From the NCBI RefSeq assembly GCF_022132145.1, contig NZ_JAJISP010000002.1, forward strand, positions 744,001-808,000: DNA of 64,000 nt, written 5' to 3'. Within the stretch, counting starts at the first letter, position 1. Each line of letters begins with the position of its first letter. The position numbers were made by a program, and so were the translations under genes. The DNA comes from Pseudomonas sp. MMS21 TM103 (GTDB lineage: Bacteria; Pseudomonadota; Gammaproteobacteria; Pseudomonadales; Pseudomonadaceae). The notes beneath the pieces were generated by a model that was not told where the DNA came from, did no database searches, and worked only from the letters and a program-made list of their open reading frames with translations. Positions 56,569-64,000 of the stretch are shown here, piece by piece.

Positions 56569-57596
56569 TGCTCAGCCTCCTGCTTGCTCACGCTGGGCAG
56601 TTTCATCCCGGCGGTTTTGTTGCGCTTGCGCGCGGCCAGTTGCAGCAACAGGCCGGCGATCCCACGCGGCAGCAACAACACCATGCAGATCACCACCACA
56701 CCCATCGGCAATTCCCAATGCGGGGTCAGGCTGGCGAACCAGTGGTGCAGGCCCTCGAAGGCGAAGGCGCCGAGGATCGGCCCGAACAAGGTGCCCATGC
56801 CGCCGAGAATCACCATCACCAGGATATGCGCCGACATCTGCCAGCTCAGCTGGCCGGGGCTGACGAAGCCGTACTGGGTAGCTGACAACATGCCGGCGTA
56901 ACCGGCGATGGTGCCGGCGATGACAAACGCCGCCAGCTTGTAGAACAACGGGTTGTAGCCCAGGGCGCGAACCCGTTGCTCGTTCTCCTTGATGCCCAGC
57001 AGAACCCGGCCGAACGGCGCACGCAGGAAAGTGCGCAGCAGGACGAACAACAGCCCCAGCGAAGCCAGCACCACATAGAACAGCGTGGTGCGGTTCTCCA
57101 GGTCGAGTAGCTGCACCCCGCCGACGGCCACCGTGGGTTTCATGAACAGGTAGGCGCCATCCGAGCCGCCAGCGAAGGACGCATCGTGGAACAGGTAATA
57201 GAGCATCTGCGAGAAGGCGATGGTCACCATGATGAAGAAGATCCCCGAGGTGCGGATGATCAGCACGCCCATCAGCAGTGCGGCCAGGGCGGTGATGCCC
57301 AGGCATACCGGCAAGGCGACCCAGATGCTTACCGCCTCGTATTCCGGGGCCAGCAGCACCAGGGCATAACCGGCCATGCCGAAGAAGGCCGCCGAGGCCA
57401 GGCTGACCATGCCGCTGACGCCGACCAGCAGGTCGAGGCCCAGGGCGACTATGGCCAGGATCATGATGCTGGTCAGTTGCTGGAGGAAGAAGTCGTGCTT
57501 TTCACCGGCCAGGCCGGCACCGAACAGCGGATAGGCGGCCATCAGCAGCAGCAATGTCATAAGCAGCAACTGGATCGGGCGAGGTATTGCATGCAT
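56565..57596 (-). CDS. ABC transporter permease, LivM type
   Basis: 343 residues with about nine hydrophobic segments. The LivM contact loop ENEQRVRALGYNPLFYKLAAF (about 222-242, shown split: ENEQRVRALGYN, PLFYKLAAF) and GGMGTLFGPILGAFAF near 288 are characteristic. The substrate is not readable from permeases, but context suggests aromatic acids rather than leucine. Confidence 0.9.
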   Translation of the reverse strand: MHAIPRPIQLLLMTLLLLMAAYPLFGAGLAGEKHDFFLQQLTSIMILAIVALGLDLLVGVSGMVSLASAAFFGMAGYALVLLAPEYEAVSIWVALPVCLGITALAALLMGVLIIRTSGIFFIMVTIAFSQMLYYLFHDASFAGGSDGAYLFMKPTVAVGGVQLLDLENRTTLFYVVLASLGLLFVLLRTFLRAPFGRVLLGIKENEQRVRALGYNPLFYKLAAFVIAGTIAGYAGMLSATQYGFVSPGQLSWQMSAHILVMVILGGMGTLFGPILGAFAFEGLHHWFASLTPHWELPMGVVVICMVLLLPRGIAGLLLQLAARKRNKTAGMKLPSVSKQEAEQ

Positions 57597-57618
57597 AAGA
57601 AAGTCCCCGAAATGGTAA

Positions 57619-58479
57619 TTAGGCGAACAGCCCGCGCGGCTTGAACAACAGCACCACGGCCATCAGCACATACACGGCCATGCCTGCGTATTGCGGCACC
57701 AGCACCGCGCCCCAGGTGGCGGTCAGCCCCACCAGCAGGGCGCCGAGAAAGGCGCCGCGAATCGAGCCCAGGCCACCGATGACCACCACCACGAAGGCGA
57801 TGATCAGGATCTGGTTGCCCATGCCGGGATAGACCGACGACACCGGCGCGGCGATCATCCCGGCGAAGGCCGTCAATGCAGCGCCAGCGGCGAACACCAG
57901 GGTGTAGATCAGGCGGATATCGATGCCCAGGCTCTGGACCATTTCGCGGTTGCTCGAGCCGCCGCGAATGATCATGCCCAGCCGGGTGCGTTGCAGGATC
58001 AGATACATGGCCAGGGCGATTGCCGCGCAGACCGCGGAAATGAACAGGCGGTACACCGGGTAGTCGAGGGTTTCGGTCAGCTGGATCGAGCCGCTGAGCA
58101 GCGCCGGGATGGCCACGCTGTGCACGTCATTGCCCCAGACGATGCTGCGCAGCGAGTCGATCACCATGATCAGGCCAAAGGTCATCAGCACCTGGTCGAG
58201 GTGGTCACGCCGGTACAGCGCCTGGATCAGGAAGCGCTCGATCAGCACCCCGAGCAGCGCCGCCAGCGGCACGCCGATGAGGATGGCGAGAAACAGATCG
58301 CCGACCAACCCGGTCAACCAGTACACCAGGTACGCGCCGACCATGTAGAGGGCGCCGTGGGCCAGGTTGATGATCTGCATGATGCCGAAGATCAGGGTCA
58401 GACCGCTGGCGATGAGAAACAGCAGCAGGCCGTACTGCAGACCGTTCATGGTCTGGATGAGAATGGTGGAAAATTCCAT
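57619..58479 (-). CDS. ABC transporter permease, LivH type
   Basis: 286 residues from the ATG at 58479 (MEFSTILIQTMNGLQ); the frame extends 41 codons upstream without support. Eight or so membrane segments and family motifs SGLTLIFGIMQIINLAHGAL (about 22-41) and VVVIGGLGSIRGAFLGALLV near 230. It pairs with the LivM-type permease 22 bases downstream. Confidence 0.9.
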   Translation of the reverse strand: MEFSTILIQTMNGLQYGLLLFLIASGLTLIFGIMQIINLAHGALYMVGAYLVYWLTGLVGDLFLAILIGVPLAALLGVLIERFLIQALYRRDHLDQVLMTFGLIMVIDSLRSIVWGNDVHSVAIPALLSGSIQLTETLDYPVYRLFISAVCAAIALAMYLILQRTRLGMIIRGGSSNREMVQSLGIDIRLIYTLVFAAGAALTAFAGMIAAPVSSVYPGMGNQILIIAFVVVVIGGLGSIRGAFLGALLVGLTATWGAVLVPQYAGMAVYVLMAVVLLFKPRGLFA

Positions 58480-58596
58480 CGGGCATACCAAGGTCAGGAA
58501 TGAGGCAGGCCCGCCCCCTGGCCAGAGTTGGCCGGCAAAGCGGGTCGATTGATCCGGGTGGAACCGGCCGGAGGCTCCAGACCAGGCGCTGCGACG

Positions 58597-58616
58597 GGTC
58601 ATAGCCGGCTATGACC
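58597..58616. promoter_or_regulatory. 20-bp perfect palindrome between binding-protein and LivH-type genes
   Basis: GGTCATAGCCGGCTATGACC is a perfect 20-base inverted repeat without spacer. It lies midway in the 242-base gap between the two genes. It could be a dimeric regulator site or an mRNA hairpin; nothing in the sequence decides. Confidence 0.45.
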
Positions 58617-58721
58617 AGGTACAACAACGCGGTATCCAGAGTTCGGCAAGCGCACTCGATGCAACCGACCCGCTCCACTGGTCAGCCCTAGGCGGCCAGG
58701 ACGCGGGGACAACGGTGCGGG

Positions 58722-59915
58722 CTAGAGCTTGCAGCCACGCGCAGGATCGGCCAGGCCAGCGGCGGCCGTACTGACCACTACATTGGCGCCGTCACGCACC
58801 TCGCGCAGGTAGATGTTCTGCACCGGGTTGTGCGCCTTGGAGAAACTCCACGCCCCCCGTGGGCTGTCGATCCTGGCGTCGGCCATGGCTGCACTCCAGG
58901 CAGCGCGGTCCTCGGTATTGCCCTTCACCTTGGTCAGCGACTGGGCCAGCAGCAGGCCGCTGTCGTAGCCCTGCACCGCGTAGATGTCGGCCTCCTTGCC
59001 GAACTTCTGCCGGTAGTCGTCGCGAAACTTGCTGTTCTGCGGGGTATCCAGGCTGTCGGCGTAATGCAGGGTGGTCAGCACGCCGCTGGCCGCTGCGCCT
59101 TGCGCGGCCAGGGTGCCCTCGGTGAGAAAGCCCGAGCCGAGCAGCGGGATCTTGCCTTGCAGGCCGGCTGCGGCGTAATCCTGAACGAACTTGGCCGCGC
59201 CACCGCCGGCGAAGAACACGAACACCGCGTCCGGCTTGAGCGCGGCGATCTCGGTCAGTTGCGACTGGAACTCCACGTCAGGAAAAGGCACGTAGATTTC
59301 CTTGCTGACCGTGCCGCCGGCCTTCTCGAACCCTTCCTTGAAGCCTTCCACCGACTCGGTGCCGAAGCCGTAGCGCCAGGCCACGGTGACGATGTTCTTG
59401 TAGCCCTTGTCCGCCGCCACCTGGCCCATCGGGTAGGCGGTCTGCCAGGAGGTGAAGGAGGTGCGGAAGATGTTTGCCGCGCACAACGGGCCGGTGGCCG
59501 CGTTGAAGCCGGCATTGGGGATGATCAACGGCACGCCGGTTTCGCGGGCAACCTTGACCGCGCCCATGCCGACACCGGAGTGCACCGGGCCAATCACCAC
59601 GTCGACCTGGGAGCCGGCAATCAGCTTCTGCATATTCGGCACCGCCTTGCCGGGGTTGGCCTCGCTGTCGACCACCACGTACTCGACCGGACGACCGCCG
59701 AGGCTGCCGCCCTGCTGCTCGATGGCCAGTTTCATGCCGTTGGTAGTGGCCTCGCCGAGGGCGGCGAAGGTGCCGGTGTAGGGCAGCAGCAGGCCGATTC
59801 TTACCGGCTCGGCCGCCAGGGCCAGGCTGCTCATGGAAGCACTGAGGGCCAACGCCAGGGCGCTGGCGGTGAAGGTGGAGCGGATCGAGCAAGGCATCTT
59901 GTTATTGTTGTGCAT
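58722..59915 (-). CDS. ABC transporter substrate-binding protein (type I periplasmic, aromatic/branched-chain family)
   Basis: 397 residues. A signal peptide (about 1-34; ALALALSASMSSLALAAEP) is followed by the Peripla_BP_6 fold: VRIGLLLPYTGTFAALGEAT near 37 and VIGPVHSGVGMGAVKVARE near 110. It captures the ligand for the LivHMGF-type system. Embedded in the catechol/beta-ketoadipate group between an OprD-family porin and pcaIJ, its ligand is more likely an aromatic acid or pathway intermediate than an amino acid. That is inference from context. Confidence 0.88.
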   Translation of the reverse strand: MHNNNKMPCSIRSTFTASALALALSASMSSLALAAEPVRIGLLLPYTGTFAALGEATTNGMKLAIEQQGGSLGGRPVEYVVVDSEANPGKAVPNMQKLIAGSQVDVVIGPVHSGVGMGAVKVARETGVPLIIPNAGFNAATGPLCAANIFRTSFTSWQTAYPMGQVAADKGYKNIVTVAWRYGFGTESVEGFKEGFEKAGGTVSKEIYVPFPDVEFQSQLTEIAALKPDAVFVFFAGGGAAKFVQDYAAAGLQGKIPLLGSGFLTEGTLAAQGAAASGVLTTLHYADSLDTPQNSKFRDDYRQKFGKEADIYAVQGYDSGLLLAQSLTKVKGNTEDRAAWSAAMADARIDSPRGAWSFSKAHNPVQNIYLREVRDGANVVVSTAAAGLADPARGCKL

Positions 59916-60020
59916 TGTTATCTCCAGCGGCGCTCTGCGGCGCAGCGTGCAAGGAAAACCATCATGGGTTGCCGTTGTGTCTGCGACCCACCGACGCCAG
60001 GGTCGGCAGGTCGCCCGTGC

Positions 60021-61295
60021 CTAGAGCAGCTTCCAGGTGTAGTTGAAGATCAGGCGGTTCTCGTCGACGTCGGTGCGGTAGTTGGAACGCGCGGCGACGT
60101 TGCGCACCTTGACGTTCAGGCCCTTGAGCGAGCCGCTCTGCACCACGTAGCCGATGTCCAGATCGCGCTCCCGGTCCTTGCCCTCGAAGCCGCGGCCGGT
60201 ATCGACGTTGTCGCCCTTGAGGTAACGCACCCCGGCGATCAGGCCCGGCGCGCCCAGAGCGGCGAAGTCATAGTCGTAACGGACCTGCCAGGAGCGTTCG
60301 TCGGCAGAGGCGAACTCGTAGGTCGGCACCTCGTTGCCCAGCGGGCTGACGTTGGCGAACACCCGCGGCAAGCCGTCGGCGCCGAACATTGCCTGATAGC
60401 CGAGGTAGAGGGTGTGGCCGCCGTACTTGGCCGACAGCAGGGAGAACGCCGCCTGGTTGTCCAGCTTGCCGAGCAGCTGTTCGCCATCCTCGGCCGAGTC
60501 GAAGTAACCGAGACTGGCACCAAGCACCCAGTCACCGACCGGCTGGCTGTGCTTGAGGCTGAAGTAACGCTGGTTGTAGAGGTCATCCAGCTGGGCGTAC
60601 CAGGCGCCGACCGAGGTGCGGTTGGCATTGAAGCTGTAGTCGGCCCCGGCATAGTTGAAGCGATCGCTGGTGATCAGCTGGCCGGCACTGCGCCGCGGCG
60701 CATAACCGACCAGGACACCCATTTCCCCATCGCCGGCCTCGTTGCGCAGGCTGGTGGAGCGCAGCTGGCCACCTTGCAGGGTCAAGCCGGCGATCTCGTT
60801 GGAGACAATACTCGCCCCCTGATAGGTCGGCGGCAGCAGGCGGATATCGCCGAAGTAGAGTACCGGCAGCATGGGCTGCAACTCGCCAACCTTCAATTCG
60901 GTCTTCGACAGTCTGACCTTCAGCGCGGCGCCCAGACGGCTGTATTCATCGGCCGCCTTGCCCTCGTCGGTCACCGGCAGCAGGCCGCTGTTGACCCGGT
61001 CACGGCTGCTGTCGAGCTTGAGCCCGAGCAGGCCGATGGCATCAACGCCGAACCCCACGGTGCCCGGGGTGTAGCCGGATTTGACATTGAGGATGAAGCC
61101 CTGGGCCCACTCCTCGGCCTTGGACTGCTGGCTGGGCCCAACGATGTCGGCGTAGTCACGGCTGAAGTAGTAGTTACGCGCTTGCAGGGTCGCGCTGCTG
61201 TCTTCGATGAAACCGCCCGCCTGCGCCAGGGCGGGCAGACTGAGGGCGACGGCGAGGGACAACAGGACCGGCTTTGCATGGGAATAGTGAGTCAT
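60021..61295 (-). CDS. OprD-family outer-membrane porin, BenF-like
   Basis: 424 residues, typical of OccD/OccK porins. A signal peptide ends near LPALAQAG. The mature start [20 protein letters not shown] and the early [19 protein letters not shown] are strongly OprD-like, and the end FNYTWKLL is the last beta strand. These porins admit small carboxylates such as benzoate. It lies between benE and the ABC binding-protein gene, supporting a role in aromatic acid entry. Confidence 0.93.
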   Translation of the reverse strand: MTHYSHAKPVLLSLAVALSLPALAQAGGFIEDSSATLQARNYYFSRDYADIVGPSQQSKAEEWAQGFILNVKSGYTPGTVGFGVDAIGLLGLKLDSSRDRVNSGLLPVTDEGKAADEYSRLGAALKVRLSKTELKVGELQPMLPVLYFGDIRLLPPTYQGASIVSNEIAGLTLQGGQLRSTSLRNEAGDGEMGVLVGYAPRRSAGQLITSDRFNYAGADYSFNANRTSVGAWYAQLDDLYNQRYFSLKHSQPVGDWVLGASLGYFDSAEDGEQLLGKLDNQAAFSLLSAKYGGHTLYLGYQAMFGADGLPRVFANVSPLGNEVPTYEFASADERSWQVRYDYDFAALGAPGLIAGVRYLKGDNVDTGRGFEGKDRERDLDIGYVVQSGSLKGLNVKVRNVAARSNYRTDVDENRLIFNYTWKLL

Positions 61296-61340
61296 CGTTT
61301 AGCTCTTTGTTGTTATTGAAGTTGTGCTGTTGCGCCACCC

Positions 61341-61362
61341 TTGCCGGGGGCGAACCCGGCAA
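61341..61362. other. Hairpin between benE and the OprD-family gene
   Basis: TTGCCGGG, loop GGCGAA, CCCGGCAA: 8-bp perfect stem in the 143-base gap. No clear T-run follows on the minus strand. Confidence 0.6.
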
Positions 61363-61438
61363 CGCAAGTGGGTGGTGTGACTACCGACGCGTCGACGCCA
61401 GGGAAGACGCGGCGGCAATGCTCATGGGCCGAAGGCGT

Positions 61439-62668
61439 CTAACCGCTTGCCTGCTCCTTGGCCAGATTGGTGGTGTCCAGCGGCGCGGCGACGGCCGCGG
61501 CTTTACGCCGGGCGCCGAGCAGCAGGTGCGCGGCAATGCCGAACACCAGCCCCCAGAAGGCCGCCGACAGGCCGAGGAAAGACATGCCCGAGGCGGTCAC
61601 CAGAAAGGTGATCAGTGCCGCCTCGCGGTCGTTCGGTTGGGCCATGGCGCCGGCCAGCGCACCGCCGATGGCGCCGAACAGCGCCAGTCCGGCCAGGGCG
61701 GCGATCAGCTCGCGGGGAAAGGCGCTGAACAGCGACACCAGGGTGGCGCCGAACAGGCCCAGCAGCAGGTAGACCAGGCCGCCAGACACGCCGGCGACAT
61801 AGCGCCTGGCAGGATCCTCGTGAGCCTCGCGGCCGGTGCAGATGGCTGCGGTGATGGCCGCCAGGTTCAGACCGTGGCAGGCAAAGGGCGCCAGCAGCAG
61901 CGAGCCCAGGGCGCTGCTGCTGATGATCGGACTGGCCGAGGTCGGGTAGCCGGCGTTGCGCAGCACCGCCATGCCCGGGACGAACTGGCCGGTGAGCGCC
62001 ACCATCACCAACGGCAGGGCGATATTCAGGCTGGCCGCCAGGCTGAACTCCGGGCTGATCCACACCGGCGTGGCCAGGCCGATGACCAGTGCGTCCTGGC
62101 GCAGATCGCCAGTGGCAAGCGCGATCGTGCAGCCGACCAGCAACACCGCCAGCACCGCATAGCGCGGCAGTAGCCGCTTGACCAGCAGGTAGCTGGCGAA
62201 CATCGCCATCACCAGCACCGGTTTGCTTTGCAGCGAGACGAACAGACCGGTGCCGAAGCTGAACAGGATGCCGGCCAGCATGCCGGCTCCAATTGCGGCG
62301 GGAAGCTTGCTGATGATGCGGTCGAAGGCGCCGCTGATGCCGACCAGGAAGATGATCAGGCTGGCGACGATGTAGGCGCCGACCGCCTGATTGAGGCTGA
62401 TCTGCGGCAGCAGTGCGACCAGCAGCGCCGAGCCGGGGGCCGACCAAGCGATGATGATCGGCACGCGGTAACGCAGGCTGAGGCCGATGCCGAGCACCGC
62501 GCTGCCAATCGAGATCGCCCAGACCCAGGACGACAGCACGGCATGCGACAGCCCAGCGCTCTCGGCCGCCTGGAAGATGATCACCAGGGGACCGGCGTAG
62601 GAAATCACGGTGGCAATGAAACCGGCCACCACGGCGGACAAGGAGCAATCGTTGATCAAGGCTTTCAT
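61439..62668 (-). CDS. benE: Benzoate/H+ symporter BenE
   Basis: 409 residues from the ATG at 62668 (MKALINDCSLSAVVAGF), with GAGG six bases upstream. About 12 hydrophobic segments and the family's diagnostic parts SYAGPLVIIFQAAESAGLSH (about 20-39) and IIIAWSAPGSALLVALLP near 72. It imports benzoate with protons. It sits directly after catA, with the porin gene next. Confidence 0.92.
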   Translation of the reverse strand: MKALINDCSLSAVVAGFIATVISYAGPLVIIFQAAESAGLSHAVLSSWVWAISIGSAVLGIGLSLRYRVPIIIAWSAPGSALLVALLPQISLNQAVGAYIVASLIIFLVGISGAFDRIISKLPAAIGAGMLAGILFSFGTGLFVSLQSKPVLVMAMFASYLLVKRLLPRYAVLAVLLVGCTIALATGDLRQDALVIGLATPVWISPEFSLAASLNIALPLVMVALTGQFVPGMAVLRNAGYPTSASPIISSSALGSLLLAPFACHGLNLAAITAAICTGREAHEDPARRYVAGVSGGLVYLLLGLFGATLVSLFSAFPRELIAALAGLALFGAIGGALAGAMAQPNDREAALITFLVTASGMSFLGLSAAFWGLVFGIAAHLLLGARRKAAAVAAPLDTTNLAKEQASG

Positions 62669-62788
62669 GGAACCTCGCTGCAAGGCGCATCAGGCCATCC
62701 GTGACACGCAGTCCGGATCGCTCTTGTTATGGGTGAAGCAGGCCCGACGAACCGGCGGCAGCCCTGGGGCCGCCGCCGGCCAGTCACA

Positions 62789-63730
62789 TCAGGCTTGTTG
62801 CAGGGCGCGGGGACGCTTGCTGCGCTGCTCGGCTTCGGCGACCGGAGCCTTCTGCAGCTGGAAGTCGAACTGCAGTTCGGCGAAGCGACTGCCCTGCACA
62901 CCGCGATCATTGGCGGCAGCGGCGTCCTCGACAAAGGTGATGTCGCCGACCAGACCTTCGCGGGTGGCGTAGGCGAAGTCGTCCCACAGGTACTGCTCGC
63001 CGGCCAGGTTGATCTGGGTGGTCAGGTGGCGATGGCCGGGGGCGGAGATGAAGAAGTGGATATGCGCCGGACGCTGGCCATGGCGGCCGAGCAGATTCAG
63101 GCACTCCTGGGTCGGGCCGTCCGGGGCGCAACCGTAGCCGTTGGGCACGATGCTGCGCGCGCGGTAGCGACCCTCGGCGTCGGTGACGATGCGCCGGCGC
63201 AGGTTGTAGTCGGACTGGCTCTTGTCGAAGTAGGAGTAGTTGCCCTGGGTGTTGGCATGCCACAGATCGACCACGGCGCCGGCCACCGGCTGGCCGGCGG
63301 TGTCGCGCACCACGCCTTCGAGGAACATCACGGTGGCGCGGTCCAGCTCGCTGCCGTCGTCCATGCGCACCTCGCCTTCGGCCAGCGGCGCGCCGGCCAC
63401 GTACAGCGGGCCTTCGATGGTGCGCGGAGTGCCGCCGGTCAGGCCGACCTCGGCATCCTTGGCGTCCTGTAGGATGTCGAGGAAGTGCTCCAGGCCCAGG
63501 CCCGGCACCAGCAGGCCGGCTTCATTGCGGCCGCCCAGGCGGTTGAGGTAGTCCACCGTGTGCCAGAATTCGTCGTCGGTGATTTCCAGGTCTTCGATGA
63601 TCTTCGCCGCGTCGTTGATGAGGCGCAGCATGATCTGCTTGACCCGTGGGCTGCCCTGGTCGTTGTTGAGGCCGGCGGCCTCGTTGAACAGGTTCTGGAT
63701 TTCGGCAGTGTGGCTAACTTTAACGGTCAT
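62789..63730 (-). CDS. catA: Catechol 1,2-dioxygenase CatA
   Basis: 313 residues from the ATG at 63730 (MTVKVSHTAEIQ), with GAGGA eight bases upstream. The intradiol dioxygenase iron ligands are visible: Tyr in EGPLYVAGAPLAEG near 163, Tyr in SIVPNGYGCAP near 200, and the two His in RPAHIHFFISAPGHRH near 223-226. An N-terminal helical linker domain precedes them. It opens catechol to cis,cis-muconate. The start overlaps no gene but lies 33 bases after catC. Confidence 0.96.
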   Translation of the reverse strand: MTVKVSHTAEIQNLFNEAAGLNNDQGSPRVKQIMLRLINDAAKIIEDLEITDDEFWHTVDYLNRLGGRNEAGLLVPGLGLEHFLDILQDAKDAEVGLTGGTPRTIEGPLYVAGAPLAEGEVRMDDGSELDRATVMFLEGVVRDTAGQPVAGAVVDLWHANTQGNYSYFDKSQSDYNLRRRIVTDAEGRYRARSIVPNGYGCAPDGPTQECLNLLGRHGQRPAHIHFFISAPGHRHLTTQINLAGEQYLWDDFAYATREGLVGDITFVEDAAAANDRGVQGSRFAELQFDFQLQKAPVAEAEQRSKRPRALQQA

Positions 63731-63762
63731 GGTGGTGTCCTCGGTTTTTGTTCTAGAGCTAA

Positions 63763-64000
63763 TCAACGGTCGTCGTCACGGATGGATGAGGGATGCCGGC
63801 ACAGCGGCGCGACCTCGATATCCATGTAGGGAAACAGCGGCAGCTGCATCAGGGTGTCGTGCAGTTCCTGCACGCTTTCCAGGTCGAATACGCTGTAGTT
63901 GGCGTACTGCCCGGCGATGCGCCACAGGTGGCGCCACTTGCCCTCGCGCATCAGGCGCTGGGCCAGTTCCTTCTCGTCTGCCTTGATCTGGGCGGCCTGG
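63763..64000 (-). CDS. catC: Muconolactone delta-isomerase CatC (partial, cut by the window edge)
   Basis: The frame is open from base 64000 to the TGA at 63763-63765, giving 78 visible residues of the roughly 96 expected. Conserved parts are KELAQRLMREGKWRHLWRIA and NYSVFDLESVQELHDTLMQL, then LPLFPYMDIEVAPLCRHPSS. CatC converts muconolactone to 3-oxoadipate enol-lactone. Order catC-catA implies catB just outside the window. Confidence 0.93.
   Translation of the reverse strand, partial: QAAQIKADEKELAQRLMREGKWRHLWRIAGQYANYSVFDLESVQELHDTLMQLPLFPYMDIEVAPLCRHPSSIRDDDR

Noticed and set aside
58830..61319. 829-codon plus-strand frame across the binding-protein and porin genes
   Set aside because: Spans two well-supported minus-strand genes and their spacer, with no motif; an antisense artefact.

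Overview
The window is chromosomal DNA from a gammaproteobacterium, almost certainly a Pseudomonas. The evidence is the flagellar block flgB-cheR-cheV-flgA-flgM-flgN-flgZ in the usual Pseudomonas order, a near-textbook AmrZ, the lysC-csrA(rsmA)-tRNA neighbourhood, catBCA-type ortho-cleavage genes with BenE and an OprD-family porin, sigma-54 and FliA promoters of Pseudomonas type, and one REP/BIME-like repeat. Base composition is G+C-rich except for short intergenic stretches. No transposase, integrase, prophage gene or CRISPR array was seen.

Layout. (1) 1-5.6 kb: flagellar and chemotaxis genes. flgB (cut by the window edge), cheR and cheV face left, while flgA, flgM, flgN and the PilZ protein gene flgZ face right. 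A sigma-54 promoter precedes flgB and a FliA promoter precedes flgM. (2) 5.9-11.5 kb: two glycosyltransferases, an MFS transporter with a glutamine-synthetase-like gamma-glutamylpolyamine ligase, a small secreted tandem-repeat protein of unknown role, and yceH. (3) 11.8-18.8 kb: sstT, then a compact operon with a single NIS siderophore synthetase, an MFS exporter and a TonB receptor. A candidate Fur box precedes it and a strong terminator plus tRNA-Arg(CCU) follow. (4) 18.9-26.3 kb: a GNAT gene, then a likely amino-acid catabolic unit with an NSS transporter, a Leu/Phe/Val dehydrogenase, a fused indolepyruvate ferredoxin oxidoreductase and a divergent Lrp-type regulator. (5) 26.5-37.2 kb: a complete C-P lyase operon phnCDEFGHIJKLMNP running leftwards behind a Pho box. 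(6) 37.4-43.5 kb: amrZ, a Na+-pumping oxaloacetate decarboxylase-type operon (oadG-oadA-oadB), mgtE and a small exported DUF4124-like protein. (7) 43.7-49.8 kb: two identical tRNA-Arg(ACG) genes, tRNA-Ser(GCU), csrA, lysC, alaS and nadA. (8) 50-64 kb: catechol and beta-ketoadipate degradation on the minus strand: catC (partial), catA, benE, an OprD-family porin, an ABC transporter of the branched-chain amino acid/aromatics type, a short methyl-accepting protein, a CoA-transferase pair, pcaF and pcaD.

How they fit together. Region 8 gives a nearly complete route for aromatic acids: outer-membrane entry (porin), inner-membrane uptake (BenE and the ABC system), catechol ring cleavage (CatA), isomerisation (CatC), lactone hydrolysis (PcaD), CoA activation (PcaIJ) and thiolysis (PcaF). 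Region 5 takes up and cleaves phosphonates under phosphate starvation. Region 3 is inferred to make, export and re-import a citrate-type siderophore. Region 4 looks like import, deamination and oxidative decarboxylation of aromatic or branched amino acids.

Least explained are the 39-bp-repeat secreted protein at 10.4 kb, the product of the one-synthetase siderophore operon, the receptor-less chemoreceptor embedded in the aromatic cluster, and several precise inverted repeats in intergenic or 5' coding DNA.
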